Counted from the first letter of the stretch, positions 15,051 through 24,052 are shown. The stretch is 35,463 nt of DNA from Methanoregula sp. (GCF_028712425.1 NZ_JAQTQD010000022.1:1-35463), one strand, 5' to 3'. Made by a program: numbers and translations. Notes: generated by a model not told the origin, from the letters alone.

Positions 15051-15059
15051 CTTTTATCA
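15051..15059 (+). promoter_or_regulatory. TATA box of the LEA14-like lipoprotein gene
   Basis: CTTTTATCA is centred 25 bases before the ATG at 15080, and no ribosome-binding site is visible. This is the geometry of a leaderless archaeal transcript. Confidence 0.5.
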
Positions 15060-15079
15060 TTCCCGGTTGAATTCTTTCT

Positions 15080-15652
15080 ATGCGCACCTACCTCCTTTCC
15101 GGTATCTTCCTGCTCTTTTTCCTCTGCATCCTCTTTGCCGGGTGCAGCACGGAGCCTCCTGTAAAACCTCCCGTGGTAACCGTGACCGATGTCACGTTGT
15201 CTGACGTTTCGCTCCGGACCCTGACAATCAACACAACCGTGAATATCTTCAATCCCAATCCCGTCGGGGCGGATCTCAGCAGGACCGCCTTTGACCTGTA
15301 TTACGTGACCGGTGGATCCGACCAGTATCTTGGCCATGGCGGGCTCGCGCATATCAGCGTGAGGGAGAGCGGCAACACCTCCGTTACCATCCCGGTGAAG
15401 ATCGGAACTGTGCAGGCAGCACAAGCGGTCGGGACACTCGTGAAGGACGGATCGCTCACCGTGAAGGTGAACGGGACGGCGGCAATCGACCTGAAGGTGA
15501 TGTCCTATGAACTGCCGTTTGCGCAGCAGCGGGTGTTCTATCTGGAGGAGTTCACGAACCTTGTCCCGGAGATCTCCGTTGCCGGGATCTCCGTCAATAC
15601 CTCTGAAGTCATCGACCAGGGGCGGGCGATCCTGGGGACGTTCCTTGAATAA
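15080..15652 (+). CDS. LEA14-like (LEA_2/WHy) lipoprotein
   Basis: A 190-residue lipoprotein: signal segment 1-21 ending LFAGC (lipidated Cys22), then one LEA_2/WHy domain. The typical pattern VTLSDVSLRTLTINTTVNIFNPNPVGADLSRTAFDLYYVTGG is present, with the NPNP motif and the later NTSVTIPVKI strand. These domains are immunoglobulin-like beta sandwiches tied to desiccation or water stress in plants and found on archaeal cell surfaces. A leaderless start at 15080 is likely. The domain is complete. The exact role is unknown. Confidence 0.87.
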   Translation: MRTYLLSGIFLLFFLCILFAGCSTEPPVKPPVVTVTDVTLSDVSLRTLTINTTVNIFNPNPVGADLSRTAFDLYYVTGGSDQYLGHGGLAHISVRESGNTSVTIPVKIGTVQAAQAVGTLVKDGSLTVKVNGTAAIDLKVMSYELPFAQQRVFYLEEFTNLVPEISVAGISVNTSEVIDQGRAILGTFLE

Positions 15653-15896
15653 GGGAAATGTGAGATTGCTACCTCGCGATTCAGTGCGGGGGAAATCTCT
15701 TTTTGCTCCTCGGATCTCTAAAAAACACGGAAGATGAGCTGGAGATCTCCCGCACGGAGAATGGAATGGCAAAAGACACTCCGCTTTTTTACCTTCCGGT
15801 GGCATCTGCGCCACAATTATTAAAACGGGCATGAGAAGAGGACGCCCGGTTCCTGCCAGAGACTCCTGCAGGAAACCACGGGCATAACCATGCAGG

Positions 15897-18038
15897 TCAG
15901 AGCACCTTCAGCACCATGACCGTGATATCATCGTGTTGGGGGTGAGTGCCCGCAAAGGCCACCACCTCATGCACGATGGCATCGATGATTGCCTGGGAGG
16001 AGTGGGATTTTGCATCTTCGACACACTGCATCAGCCGCTCGATGCCGTATTCTTCGTCCTTCTCGTTTGTCGCCTCGGTCACCCCATCAGTATACAGGAC
16101 GACAACGTCCCCGGAATGGAGTGGGATACTGACTGCTTTGAGTTCGATCTCGTCCAGCACACCCAGGGCAATGCCGTCGGCATTCAGGAGCCGGACATTG
16201 CTTGTGCCGGCACCAAGGTACAGGGGTGGGTTGTGCCCGGCGTTGACAAACATCAGCGACTTCTCTTTGCAGTCGAGTACGGCATAGAAGAGCGTGACAA
16301 ACATGCTCGTTTTAGAGTCCGCGAAGATATGCCGGTTTGCCTCACGGATGGACCGTACCGGATCGTCAACCGAGGTTGCGCTCGCCCGGATCAATGTGCG
16401 GGAGAGGGCCATGAACAACGCTGCCGGGACGCCCTTCCCTGATACATCCGCGATCACGAGGCCATAGTGATCGGCATCAAGCGGGATGAAGTCATAGAAG
16501 TCTCCCCCCACTTCGAGGGCCGGGAGGTTGTATCCTGCCAGGTCGAATCCCGGGAGTGTGGGGGCAGACTCAGGCAGGAAACTCTGCTGGATCCCTTTTG
16601 CAATCTCCAGCTCTTTTAGCATCCGCTCCTTCTCGGCCGTGGTCCGTTTCAGGGTGCTGATATACTCCCGGAGGTCAGATGCCATCTTATTGAAGGTATC
16701 GGCCAGCGTCCCGAATTCATCCCGTGTATCGACCTGCACCCGGTAGTCAAGGTCTCCTTTTCCGATCGCCTCGGCACCTTTCCCGAGTGCTGCCAGCGGC
16801 CGTGTCAGGTACCGTGCAAAGAAATACGCAAGGATACACACGATGATAATGAGGATGATGGAGAGGGCGACAAAGAGAGCCTGCACCATGTCCTGCTGGC
16901 GGTCAATATGCGCAGCAACCGTTGCCGTGTCCGTCTCGATCCGCGTGCTCGTCAGGCGGGCGGGGGCGGTGACCTCGTCAACGGGCATGACAACTCCCAC
17001 GCTCCAGTTTACACTGGTCACCGGAGCATAGGCGATAAACCGGTCGCCGTCCTCGTAACTGACCCGGGCAATGCCAGTCTTTCCTGCCACCATGTCGCGG
17101 GCAACTCCGACAAGTTGCGGGTTGGTGCTCTGGAGCAGGTTCTCTGTAATGAAGGAGGCGTCCCACCGCTGGTCACCGGAGGTCAAGCCCGGGCGGGTAA
17201 TGATGTTCCCGTTCTCGTCGATCAGCATGGCATACCCGCGGTCACCGACCTGAGTGCCGATGATCTTCTGGTTGATTGTCTCGATGGTGACATCGGCGCC
17301 GACAACCCAGAGCCGGCCGGTGCTGTTGTCATAGACCGGCCGGGAGCAGGTGATCATGAGCCCATGCCCAAGCAGGTCGACATAGGGATCGGACCAGGTG
17401 ATGCCCCCGTTCTTCTTTGCCTCGGTAAACCAGCTCCGCTGGCGCGGGTCGAACGATGCGTTCAGGCCGGTAGTCCACGGGTAGATGACCGCAACCCCGC
17501 TCTCGGTTCCGACAAAGACCGCGGAGGTCTGGGGATCGGTTGCATAGACCGGTATGAAGATCTGGTTCATCATGCCGGCTGCCTGGACTTCTTCTATTGA
17601 GATGGTCTTTTCGGCACCGGGCGAATAAAACACCACGGATGTTGAGAGCGGATCTTCCGGCCGCTCATCCTGCGTGGGGAGATGAAGGTCCCTGACCATT
17701 CCGGGATTTTTATGGATCTCACCAGCGTAATACGCCATGATGTTCAGGTCGTCACCAACCTGTTCGATGATGATATTGCTGATATATGCCTGGTCTTTTG
17801 CAAGCCTGAGGAGCGATGCCTGTGCATCCCGTTCCAGTGCTGCCGTGCTGTCCGCACTGGCACGATTGCCGAGACTGATGCTGCTGTTCACGGCGTACTG
17901 CCCGGTATCTTCCATCTGCACGAACGCGATGAATGCCGTGACAAGGAGGGCGCCAAGAGAGAGGGCAAGAAAAGCGAGAAGGATCTTTGTCCTGACGGAG
18001 AAATGAAAACCGTTGGCAGCCTTACCGCTTCCAGCCAT
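15897..18038 (-). CDS. Cache-HAMP-SpoIIE protein phosphatase (RsbU-like)
   Basis: A 713-residue membrane receptor phosphatase. Order: TM1 (about 17-40), an extracytoplasmic double-Cache domain (about 87-357, with FDPRQRSWFTEAKKN and GVAVIYPWTTG typical of dCache), TM2 (384-407), HAMP (407-459), a coiled linker, and a PP2C-type SpoIIE domain (509-712). Metal ligands are visible in VGGDFYDF, IADVSGKGVPAA, NAGHNPP, LYTDGVTEA and HDDITV. The family dephosphorylates STAS-domain proteins; the STAS gene at 20399-20743 is a candidate substrate. ATG 18038 is preferred over GTG 18047. No RsbW-like kinase is nearby. Confidence 0.93.
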   Translation of the reverse strand: MAGSGKAANGFHFSVRTKILLAFLALSLGALLVTAFIAFVQMEDTGQYAVNSSISLGNRASADSTAALERDAQASLLRLAKDQAYISNIIIEQVGDDLNIMAYYAGEIHKNPGMVRDLHLPTQDERPEDPLSTSVVFYSPGAEKTISIEEVQAAGMMNQIFIPVYATDPQTSAVFVGTESGVAVIYPWTTGLNASFDPRQRSWFTEAKKNGGITWSDPYVDLLGHGLMITCSRPVYDNSTGRLWVVGADVTIETINQKIIGTQVGDRGYAMLIDENGNIITRPGLTSGDQRWDASFITENLLQSTNPQLVGVARDMVAGKTGIARVSYEDGDRFIAYAPVTSVNWSVGVVMPVDEVTAPARLTSTRIETDTATVAAHIDRQQDMVQALFVALSIILIIIVCILAYFFARYLTRPLAALGKGAEAIGKGDLDYRVQVDTRDEFGTLADTFNKMASDLREYISTLKRTTAEKERMLKELEIAKGIQQSFLPESAPTLPGFDLAGYNLPALEVGGDFYDFIPLDADHYGLVIADVSGKGVPAALFMALSRTLIRASATSVDDPVRSIREANRHIFADSKTSMFVTLFYAVLDCKEKSLMFVNAGHNPPLYLGAGTSNVRLLNADGIALGVLDEIELKAVSIPLHSGDVVVLYTDGVTEATNEKDEEYGIERLMQCVEDAKSHSSQAIIDAIVHEVVAFAGTHPQHDDITVMVLKVL

Positions 18039-18261
18039 TGTATGCACTCAGTGCTTAAAACACAAAAAACGTTCGCTTTCCGACGATTGGAGTAAGTGGG
18101 TACGGAACTGCGGTAAGCCATTCAAGCCTTGTCCCCTGACCGTCGTTTGGCGGTAAGGAGAGTGCTGCCCGAAGGAAGAAACAGGCCGTGAGGACAACAA
18201 TGGATAGCATCGCACCAACAATACTTATCGCGCATCCGGCTGAATAGTAGTCCTGAGAACC

Positions 18262-18699
18262 ATGAATGAACCCCCGGCAGAATGCTCTCCTTCTGACGAT
18301 GAACCGTGCGAGCAGTGCGGCCTCTGCTGCCGGATCTTCGGGCCCGGCATCACCCCCACGATTCCCAATGTCTATGTCTGGATCGAGCAGGAAAGGACCG
18401 ATATCCTGACATGGTTCGTTGCATTCATGGAAGCGGGGGATCCTGTTCCCTGTCCCCTCCTGAAAAAAGAAGATCTGGGAAATGTTGTCTCATTCGAGAT
18501 GCGCAACACGGAGACCGGGGAATACCCGTCAGTCTGTCCGTTCCTGCGCCGGGTGGCAAAGACGCGGTACCTCTGCGGGATCCACACCGTAAAACCCGAG
18601 ATGTGCTGGAACTACCAGCCATGGGTCTGGGGAGAGACCTTCTTCAACCGCTGCCCCTCGCTCCGGCGCAGTGGCGGGAAGGGCCGCTGGCTCCAGTGA
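18262..18699 (+). CDS. YkgJ-type cysteine-cluster protein
   Basis: A 145-residue member of the YkgJ/UPF0153 family, which binds zinc or an iron-sulfur cluster through CEQCGLCCR (Cys16, 19, 22, 23). Further conserved cysteines follow in CPFLRRVAKTRYLCGIHTVKPEMCWNYQPW, the usual second half. Function is unknown, although family members often sit next to redox or protein-modification genes. The gene is isolated here, with a 213-base gap upstream, where I see no gene. Proline- and acidic-rich residues 1-14 are not conserved. Confidence 0.88.
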   Translation: MNEPPAECSPSDDEPCEQCGLCCRIFGPGITPTIPNVYVWIEQERTDILTWFVAFMEAGDPVPCPLLKKEDLGNVVSFEMRNTETGEYPSVCPFLRRVAKTRYLCGIHTVKPEMCWNYQPWVWGETFFNRCPSLRRSGGKGRWLQ

Positions 18700-18830
18700 T
18701 CCCGTGTGCTGTATCGCCACGGCTTACCATGGAGGGATACCGGTTGGGGCAGGTCAGCCCCTATCACCCGGAAGGCATAGTGTTTATAGAACATAACGAC
18801 GCCCCGTTCCTCGGGGGTGTCGTGTCTCTC

Positions 18831-19721
18831 TCAGGAAAATAGGGGGCGGAGGAAGAATCGGTGCTGGCCGAGTTTTCCATCGAAGTTCGATGCCCCGATA
18901 TGGCTTGCTTTCCCGGTCTCCGCAGCGGCGGTGATCCCTTTTCGCATAGCCTCTTTGATTGCAGCCTCGTCGGTGCCGTTCATCACGATCTCGTAGATCG
19001 AGCCGACACCGTCCGGGACAAGGGAGTCGGAAATTCTTCCCTTAAGAGACGGGCAGAACTGGTGGTTGGTGCTGGCCGGCATCGGGAACCGGTAGTTTTT
19101 GCTTGCCACTTTTGACCCGCTCCTGACAATCCCCCCGGCAAAACTTATAATGATCCCGGGCATCCCCCGGATGGACGCGGCGGCAGCGGTTGCCGCGGCA
19201 AGGGCAGAGGGCTGGTCTTTTCCCATCACGAGGAAATTCCCGCCGGCAATGCCCTTTACGGTGCCGTACCGTTCCTCGCCGATATAATCCCCTTCCATCA
19301 CCGGGATCTTCCAGCAGCTTCTCCCGCCAACAGTACACCGTTCTTCGTACCTGTCGCCGAAATAATGCATACGGATGGCAAACCGTGACGGTGCATCCGG
19401 CAGGCCGTCGAAGGCACGGGCAGTCGGGGCCGGCAGCACGCACTGCGAGATCCGGGCAGCCACATTGGCTTTCATGTTCTTCTTCTCGGCACAGATCAGG
19501 ACCGAGACCCCCGGCCTGCCGTCCGGTGTTTCCGCAGCAGGGACCTCGCATTCGATCCCTGCCTCGCAGGGGCAGAAGATTTTCGAGGTTGCAAAACCGG
19601 TTGCAACGGAGGCGGTAGTATATGCCCATTCTTTTGTGTCTGCCGTGATGATGATCCGCGATACCCAGGTGGGGAACGCTTCGGCAAACGTGTCAAGGAT
19701 CTTCGTTCCATGGATCTTCAT
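18831..19721 (-). CDS. ftr: Formylmethanofuran:tetrahydromethanopterin formyltransferase
   Basis: A 296-residue enzyme, the normal Ftr length. It transfers the formyl group from formylmethanofuran to N5 of tetrahydromethanopterin, the second step of CO2 reduction to methane, in the cytoplasm. Family segments are DTFAEAFPTWVSRIIITADTKEWAYTTASVATGFATSKIFCPCEAGIE, GDYIGEERYGTVKGIAGGNFLVMGKD, and PASTNHQFCPSLKGRI. The ATG at 19721 is preceded by GGGGTGA. It follows the cyclo-ligase gene by 13 bases on the same strand, so they form an operon. Whether this is the main Ftr or a paralogue cannot be told from one window. Confidence 0.96.
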   Translation of the reverse strand: MKIHGTKILDTFAEAFPTWVSRIIITADTKEWAYTTASVATGFATSKIFCPCEAGIECEVPAAETPDGRPGVSVLICAEKKNMKANVAARISQCVLPAPTARAFDGLPDAPSRFAIRMHYFGDRYEERCTVGGRSCWKIPVMEGDYIGEERYGTVKGIAGGNFLVMGKDQPSALAAATAAAASIRGMPGIIISFAGGIVRSGSKVASKNYRFPMPASTNHQFCPSLKGRISDSLVPDGVGSIYEIVMNGTDEAAIKEAMRKGITAAAETGKASHIGASNFDGKLGQHRFFLRPLFS

Positions 19722-19734
19722 CGGTCGTCACCCC

Positions 19735-20295
19735 TTACGGATATACGATGCCTTCCTCGGTGATAATGTGATCCATGCGGACATCGGTGGGATCCAGCGG
19801 GAGCCGTTCCATCTCCTGGCACGCGAAGGCAATGCCGATCTTTTTCAGGGAAGGGAACTTCTCAAGGAACCGGTCGTAATAGCCGGCACCGTACCCGATG
19901 CGTGCCCCCGTGCGGTCGAACCCGAGCATGGGAAGGAGGATCGTGTCCACGTCCTCGCCTCTCGCAGGGATCTCGCTTCCGATAGGTTCCGGGACGCCGA
20001 ACGTGCTTGGCACGAGCGCAGCAAAGTCCCGCAGGTAGGAGAGGCGGAGGCTGATGTCCTCCTTTACGATGATGGGGACAATGACCGGGACGTTCCGGTC
20101 GAGGAGGCCCTGGATGATGGGGACGGTATTGACCTCCATCTCCTTTGACGTGTAGGCCATCACGGTCTCGGTGTCCTGGATATGAGGCATCAGGTGCCCG
20201 CAGATGGCCCTGCTTTTGGTCAGCCGTTCCTCCGGGGTCATGGCACTCTTGCGTTCCCGCAGGATTTGCCGGATTCTGCTCTTCTCTTCCCGCAT
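19735..20295 (-). CDS. 5-formyltetrahydrofolate cyclo-ligase family protein
   Basis: A 186-residue ATP-dependent cyclo-ligase (MTHFS fold). Bacterial members convert 5-formyl-tetrahydrofolate to methenyl-tetrahydrofolate. Family marks are the basic N-terminal helix (RQILRERKSAMTPEER), LPMLGFDRTGARIGYGAGYYDRFLEKF (nucleotide/substrate loop) and the C-terminal GIAFACQEMERLPLDPTDVRMDHIITEEG. It is the first gene of an operon with ftr, which makes formyl-tetrahydromethanopterin, so its substrate may be a formyl-pterin side product rather than folate; that is inference from context. Confidence 0.92.
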   Translation of the reverse strand: MREEKSRIRQILRERKSAMTPEERLTKSRAICGHLMPHIQDTETVMAYTSKEMEVNTVPIIQGLLDRNVPVIVPIIVKEDISLRLSYLRDFAALVPSTFGVPEPIGSEIPARGEDVDTILLPMLGFDRTGARIGYGAGYYDRFLEKFPSLKKIGIAFACQEMERLPLDPTDVRMDHIITEEGIVYP

Positions 20296-20318
20296 GGGCA
20301 GTAGTAGAGAATGGTGCT

Positions 20319-20326
20319 ATTTATGT
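20319..20326 (-). promoter_or_regulatory. TATA box of the cyclo-ligase/ftr operon
   Basis: On the minus strand this reads CATAAATA, centred about 27 bases before the ATG at 20295, and no ribosome-binding site is visible. A leaderless transcript is likely. Confidence 0.5.
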
Positions 20327-20398
20327 CTTATTGGAGCATGCCCGGGTCCGGCCCTGCACGGGGCAATGGTCTCCCCGTACAGAATGGGATGCGGTGAC

Positions 20399-20743
20399 TT
20401 ACCTGCGGGTTACCGCACGGAGCGCTGCTTCTTCTGTATCGTACATGCCAAAGATGGATGCGAACCCGGAGACGTCGATGATGTGGCTGACAAACGTAGT
20501 GGGTGAGAACAGGCCAAACGGGATCCCGGCGCGTTTTGCCGCCTTTGCTGTCTCAAGAAAGATCCGCAGCGCGGAACTGGAGATGTACTTTGTAGCGGAC
20601 AGGTCACAGAGAAGGGCATCCGGCTGGCGTGCCACAAATTCCCGGAACTCTTTTTCAAGGCGGATGGCCGCGACATGATCCACGGATTCGGGAAGGGAGA
20701 CGATGAGTGTTCTGCCCTGTTCCCGCATTGTACACAAACTCAT
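20399..20743 (-). CDS. STAS-domain (RsbV-like) protein
   Basis: A 114-residue single STAS domain of the anti-anti-sigma type. The segment LLCDLSATKYISSSALRIFLETAKAAKRAGIPFGLF matches the RsbV/SpoIIAA core. The phosphorylatable serine would be Ser56 in YISSSAL, where the usual preceding Asp is Ser. ATG 20743 is chosen because GGAGAA precedes it at good spacing; the longer frame to 20878 lacks similarity. Archaea have no sigma factors, so its target must differ. The SpoIIE phosphatase at 15897-18038 is the likely activator. The switch kinase is not in the window. Confidence 0.9.
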   Translation of the reverse strand: MSLCTMREQGRTLIVSLPESVDHVAAIRLEKEFREFVARQPDALLCDLSATKYISSSALRIFLETAKAAKRAGIPFGLFSPTTFVSHIIDVSGFASIFGMYDTEEAALRAVTRR

Positions 20744-20903
20744 GGTATATTCTCCGCTTATGTGTGCTGGTTCAACAGTCTTTTTGGCTTGTATTAAGAG
20801 TGTTGATCTATGTTTTGGAAAATGTGGAATGGGATCATAAAACCCCCGCGTCCTGTAACGGATGCCGGTTTTCCCCATCCCGCAATCCTGCGAAAAAAGG
20901 TGA

Positions 20904-22214
20904 TTATCCGGCAGCCGGGTCCGACACCCGCCCCAGGAAGAGGATTGCCCCGCTCTCGTTGTCCCGGATCAGGAAGATGAACGGGTGGTCGGCGCGGAAG
21001 ACCGGCGGATTGTCGCCGACCGGCGCCATCTGGAGTTTCACGACAACAGCAGTTGCCGCTGCAGCTTCGGTGCCTTCCTCGTTCACGTCAATGAACGCCT
21101 TGTGGAAGACATTGCTGATGTAAAGGTCCCGGGTCCCGTCCATACCGGAGAGATCAGCAGATCCGGGAATGAACGCCGTGGGCATCCCCATGGCGGAAAG
21201 TGTCTGCGAAAGCAGGTATTCAGACTCCACCCGGAACTTCGGGAAGTATAATTCTACCTGTCGGTAGCGTGCACTCCCTTTGATTGCGGAGAGATTGCTT
21301 TCGGAAAGGGTGGCTTCTGCCGGGCGGAGGTCGTTTCCTCTTGGCAGCAGGACAACCATGGACAGTGACTTTCCCGTATCCCGGAGATACGGGAGTTCGA
21401 TATACTGGAGGTCCCCGGTCTCCGCATACCAGTAATACGTGTCATCCCCGGTATCCTGCATCATCCTCGCCTTTACGACATGTCCGGACGATGTGGTGAA
21501 ATCCGCATCCCGGGTGAGATTCACATCGAACTGCCGGGCCCACGTGCCTTTGAAGTAGATGGCGTTGGTGATGACGAGGCGGGTCAGGGGAGTGATGCTG
21601 CCCTGCGGCAGGAGGTCACGGATCTTCTCTTCGGTCTTCTCCTCTACCCACCGGTTGATGGTTGACCGGGATTCTTCCGGTGCCCTGATAAAGTCAAGAT
21701 TCGTGGCCTCTGCTGAATAGTACTGGCGGGCAGTCCCGGTATATGATGGGAGGAACGCATAGGTCTTCTCTGCCCAGAGCGCATTCGCGGTACGGAGCGT
21801 GTAGTCAGCACTGGCATTGTTGATCGCGGCGTTCAGCCCGGCAAACCCGGTTCGGCGGGTGGCAGAGTCCTTTGGGAGGTGGAGAACTGAAAAGATCTCG
21901 TCAACGGTCTTCCCGTTTGCTCCTTCACCGGTTATTGCCAGTGCGGTTGAAATCGAGAACGGGGAACAGAAGATGTTCTTACTGGCATTATCCGGTAAAC
22001 CTGCAAGGGCCGGGTACAGGTCAAAGGCAAACCGGTTGTTTGCTTCGGCAACCGATCCGACATCCCCGGAAGTCCCGGTTGCGGCTGGTGATGGCGAAGG
22101 TGTGATAACAACGCCTGGGCCGGCCTGTTGTGCCGGGCCGGTACAGCCTGCCACTACGAGGGCAGTGATGATGAGGGACACGAGCGCCCCTGTGGAGATG
22201 AATTCTTTTTCCAT
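20904..22214 (-). CDS. Lipoprotein serpin (serine protease inhibitor)
   Basis: A 436-residue serpin with a signal segment and lipobox LVVAGC (Cys25), then a Pro/Ser/Thr linker and a complete serpin domain (about 58-436). Landmarks are NIFCSPFSISTALAITGEGANGKT, LVITNAIYFKGTWARQF, FPKFRVESEYLLSQTLSAMGM and the C-terminal FRADHPFIFLIRDNESGAILFLGRVSDP. The reactive loop hinge EEGTEAAAATAVVV fits the inhibitory consensus (Gly P15, Thr P14, small residues P12-P9), so it should inhibit a protease; P1 is near Gln or Met. ATG 22214 is chosen because AGGTGAT precedes it; the frame opens at 22322. It is anchored outside the cell, perhaps against environmental proteases. Confidence 0.95.
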   Translation of the reverse strand: MEKEFISTGALVSLIITALVVAGCTGPAQQAGPGVVITPSPSPAATGTSGDVGSVAEANNRFAFDLYPALAGLPDNASKNIFCSPFSISTALAITGEGANGKTVDEIFSVLHLPKDSATRRTGFAGLNAAINNASADYTLRTANALWAEKTYAFLPSYTGTARQYYSAEATNLDFIRAPEESRSTINRWVEEKTEEKIRDLLPQGSITPLTRLVITNAIYFKGTWARQFDVNLTRDADFTTSSGHVVKARMMQDTGDDTYYWYAETGDLQYIELPYLRDTGKSLSMVVLLPRGNDLRPAEATLSESNLSAIKGSARYRQVELYFPKFRVESEYLLSQTLSAMGMPTAFIPGSADLSGMDGTRDLYISNVFHKAFIDVNEEGTEAAAATAVVVKLQMAPVGDNPPVFRADHPFIFLIRDNESGAILFLGRVSDPAAG

Positions 22215-22361
22215 ATCACCTGTTTTATCTGTCAGGGAAATATACATGGCGATAACTGCAGTAATTTTCGCAGTATTCCCGTTCCCCTGCAGGGAGATGT
22301 GTCGCGGGTTCCAAAAGACCAAAAAGACTCATCTATCAAACGCACAAACAGGAGAATAACC

Positions 22362-22565
22362 ATGACCGGAGATCACAGGTGCGACCGCTGCGGGAAGGAC
22401 GCGATTGGTGTTGAGTCCTTTGGGTGCTGCACTGCCTATGTCTGCGGTGACCATGCTTCATCCCTTCTTCTTGAACTTGCCCCCGGTGCAACCCTTTCGT
22501 CGGGAGAATGTTACCTGGAGCGGTTTTCCATCCCCCGGGAATCACCAGATCCCGGGAGCGGGTGA
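22362..22565 (+). CDS. Small zinc-binding protein coupled to MFS exporter
   Basis: A 67-residue protein with a Cys/His cluster CDRCGKDAIGVESFGCC then YVCGDHAS (Cys7, 10, 22, 23, 28, His31), suggestive of a B-box or AN1-like zinc knuckle. The C-terminal half is not conserved in any way I recognise. The ATG at 22362 has AGGAGA upstream. Its TGA overlaps the GTG start of the MFS gene by 4 bases (GTGA), so the two are translationally coupled. It may be a metal-responsive regulator or accessory factor of the transporter; I cannot show this. Confidence 0.72.
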   Translation: MTGDHRCDRCGKDAIGVESFGCCTAYVCGDHASSLLLELAPGATLSSGECYLERFSIPRESPDPGSG

Positions 22566-23974
22566 TCCTGGTGCCGGTATCCTTGCCGTCCACCGGGATC
22601 ACTCCCTCGCGTTCCCTGCGGTATACCGTACTCTTCATCGCGTTGCTGGCTGGTTTCATCACGCCCTTTGACGGTTCTGCAGTCAATATCGCGCTCCCGT
22701 CCATCAGCGAGGAGTTTCACATGGATGCGGTCTCGCTCTCGTGGATCTCGACTGCGTACCTCCTTGCCGCCGCCATCTTCCTCGTCCCGTTCGGCAGGAT
22801 CGCCGACATCTATGGCAGGAAGCGGGTCTTTCTGTACGGCATCGCGGTCTTTACCATTGCCTCGTTCCTGGTGACGATGGTTTCGACCACTGCCCTGCTC
22901 ATCCTGGCACGGACGCTCCAGGGATTCGGTGGCGCCCTCATTTATGGCACCAGCATTGCCCTCCTCACCTCGGTCTTTCCCCCGCATGAACGCGGGAAGG
23001 CGCTGGGGATCTATGTCACGGCAGTCTTCGTCGGACTCATGGCCGGGCCGCTTCTGGGGGGGCTGCTCACCGATTACTTCGGCTGGCGGAGCATCTTCTT
23101 TGTCAACACCCCCCTTGGGATCATCGCCTGTCTCCTGATTGTCACCAAACTTGACGGCGAATGGGCGGAGTGCGCCGGGGAGTCCTTTGACATTACCGGG
23201 TCAGTGCTGTACGCCCTCTCCCTCATTGCCCTGATGTATGGGTTCTCGGAAGTGCCTGGCACGACAGGCCTTGCCCTGATTCCTGCCGGCTTGATCCTCG
23301 GGGCGGTCTTTGTGTGGTACGAGACGCGGACACCCTCTCCGGTCCTCGACATGCACCTATTTTCCACAAACCGGGTCTTCACGTTCTCGAACCTCGCCGC
23401 ACTGATCAATTACAGCGCAACGTACGCGGTAACATTCCTCTTGAGTCTCGATCTCCAGTATACCAAGGGATTCTCCCCGGAATACGCCGGACTTGTCCTG
23501 ATCATCCAGCCGGCGGTCATGGCCCTTGTCTCGCCTGTTGCCGGCCGGCTCTCCGACCGTATCGACCCGCAGATCGTTGCATCTGCCGGTATGGGACTTG
23601 GTGCAGTAGGGCTCTTCCTGCTCAGTTTCCTGTCATTATCCACACCCCTCTGGTATATCGTCATCTGCCTCATCATCTTCGGCGCCGGCCTCGGCCTCTT
23701 CTCGTCTCCGAACATCAACGCCATCATGAGCGCGGTTGAGAAACGGCAGTATGGCGTTGCGTCCGGTATGAACGGTACCATGCGGGTCATCGGGCAGATG
23801 CTCTCGATGGGAATCGCGATGATGATCTTTGCCCTTGTCCTCGGGCGCGTGGAGATCACGCCGGAGTTCTATTCCCAGTTCCTCACCAGCCTCCGGTATG
23901 CCTTTTACCTCTTTACCGCGCTCTCGGTTCTTGGGATAGGTGCCTCGCTGATGCGGGCAAAGAAGCCGGCATGA
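22562..23974 (+). CDS. 14-TM MFS drug exporter (DHA2/EmrB-QacA type)
   Basis: A 470-residue major-facilitator transporter with about 14 spans, of the proton-antiport drug exporter group. Motif D1-like DGSAVNIALPSISEEF with LSWISTAYLLAAAIFLVPFGRIADIYGRKRVF (motif A: GRIADIYGRKR), motif B-like LILARTLQGFGGALIYG, and motif C-like GIYVTAVFVGLMAGPLLGGLLTDYFGWRSIFFVN are all visible. The GTG at 22562 follows GGGAG and overlaps the upstream zinc-protein stop; GTG 22571 is an alternative. Substrate unknown. This is the second multidrug-type exporter in the window, after the MATE gene. Confidence 0.93.
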   Translation: MILVPVSLPSTGITPSRSLRYTVLFIALLAGFITPFDGSAVNIALPSISEEFHMDAVSLSWISTAYLLAAAIFLVPFGRIADIYGRKRVFLYGIAVFTIASFLVTMVSTTALLILARTLQGFGGALIYGTSIALLTSVFPPHERGKALGIYVTAVFVGLMAGPLLGGLLTDYFGWRSIFFVNTPLGIIACLLIVTKLDGEWAECAGESFDITGSVLYALSLIALMYGFSEVPGTTGLALIPAGLILGAVFVWYETRTPSPVLDMHLFSTNRVFTFSNLAALINYSATYAVTFLLSLDLQYTKGFSPEYAGLVLIIQPAVMALVSPVAGRLSDRIDPQIVASAGMGLGAVGLFLLSFLSLSTPLWYIVICLIIFGAGLGLFSSPNINAIMSAVEKRQYGVASGMNGTMRVIGQMLSMGIAMMIFALVLGRVEITPEFYSQFLTSLRYAFYLFTALSVLGIGASLMRAKKPA

Positions 23975-24052
23975 TTGGGCGGGGGAGCCGGCCTCATACT
24001 CCTGGACCCGGTGGGAGAAACCTCTTATTCCGGATCGCACTATCCATCCATT

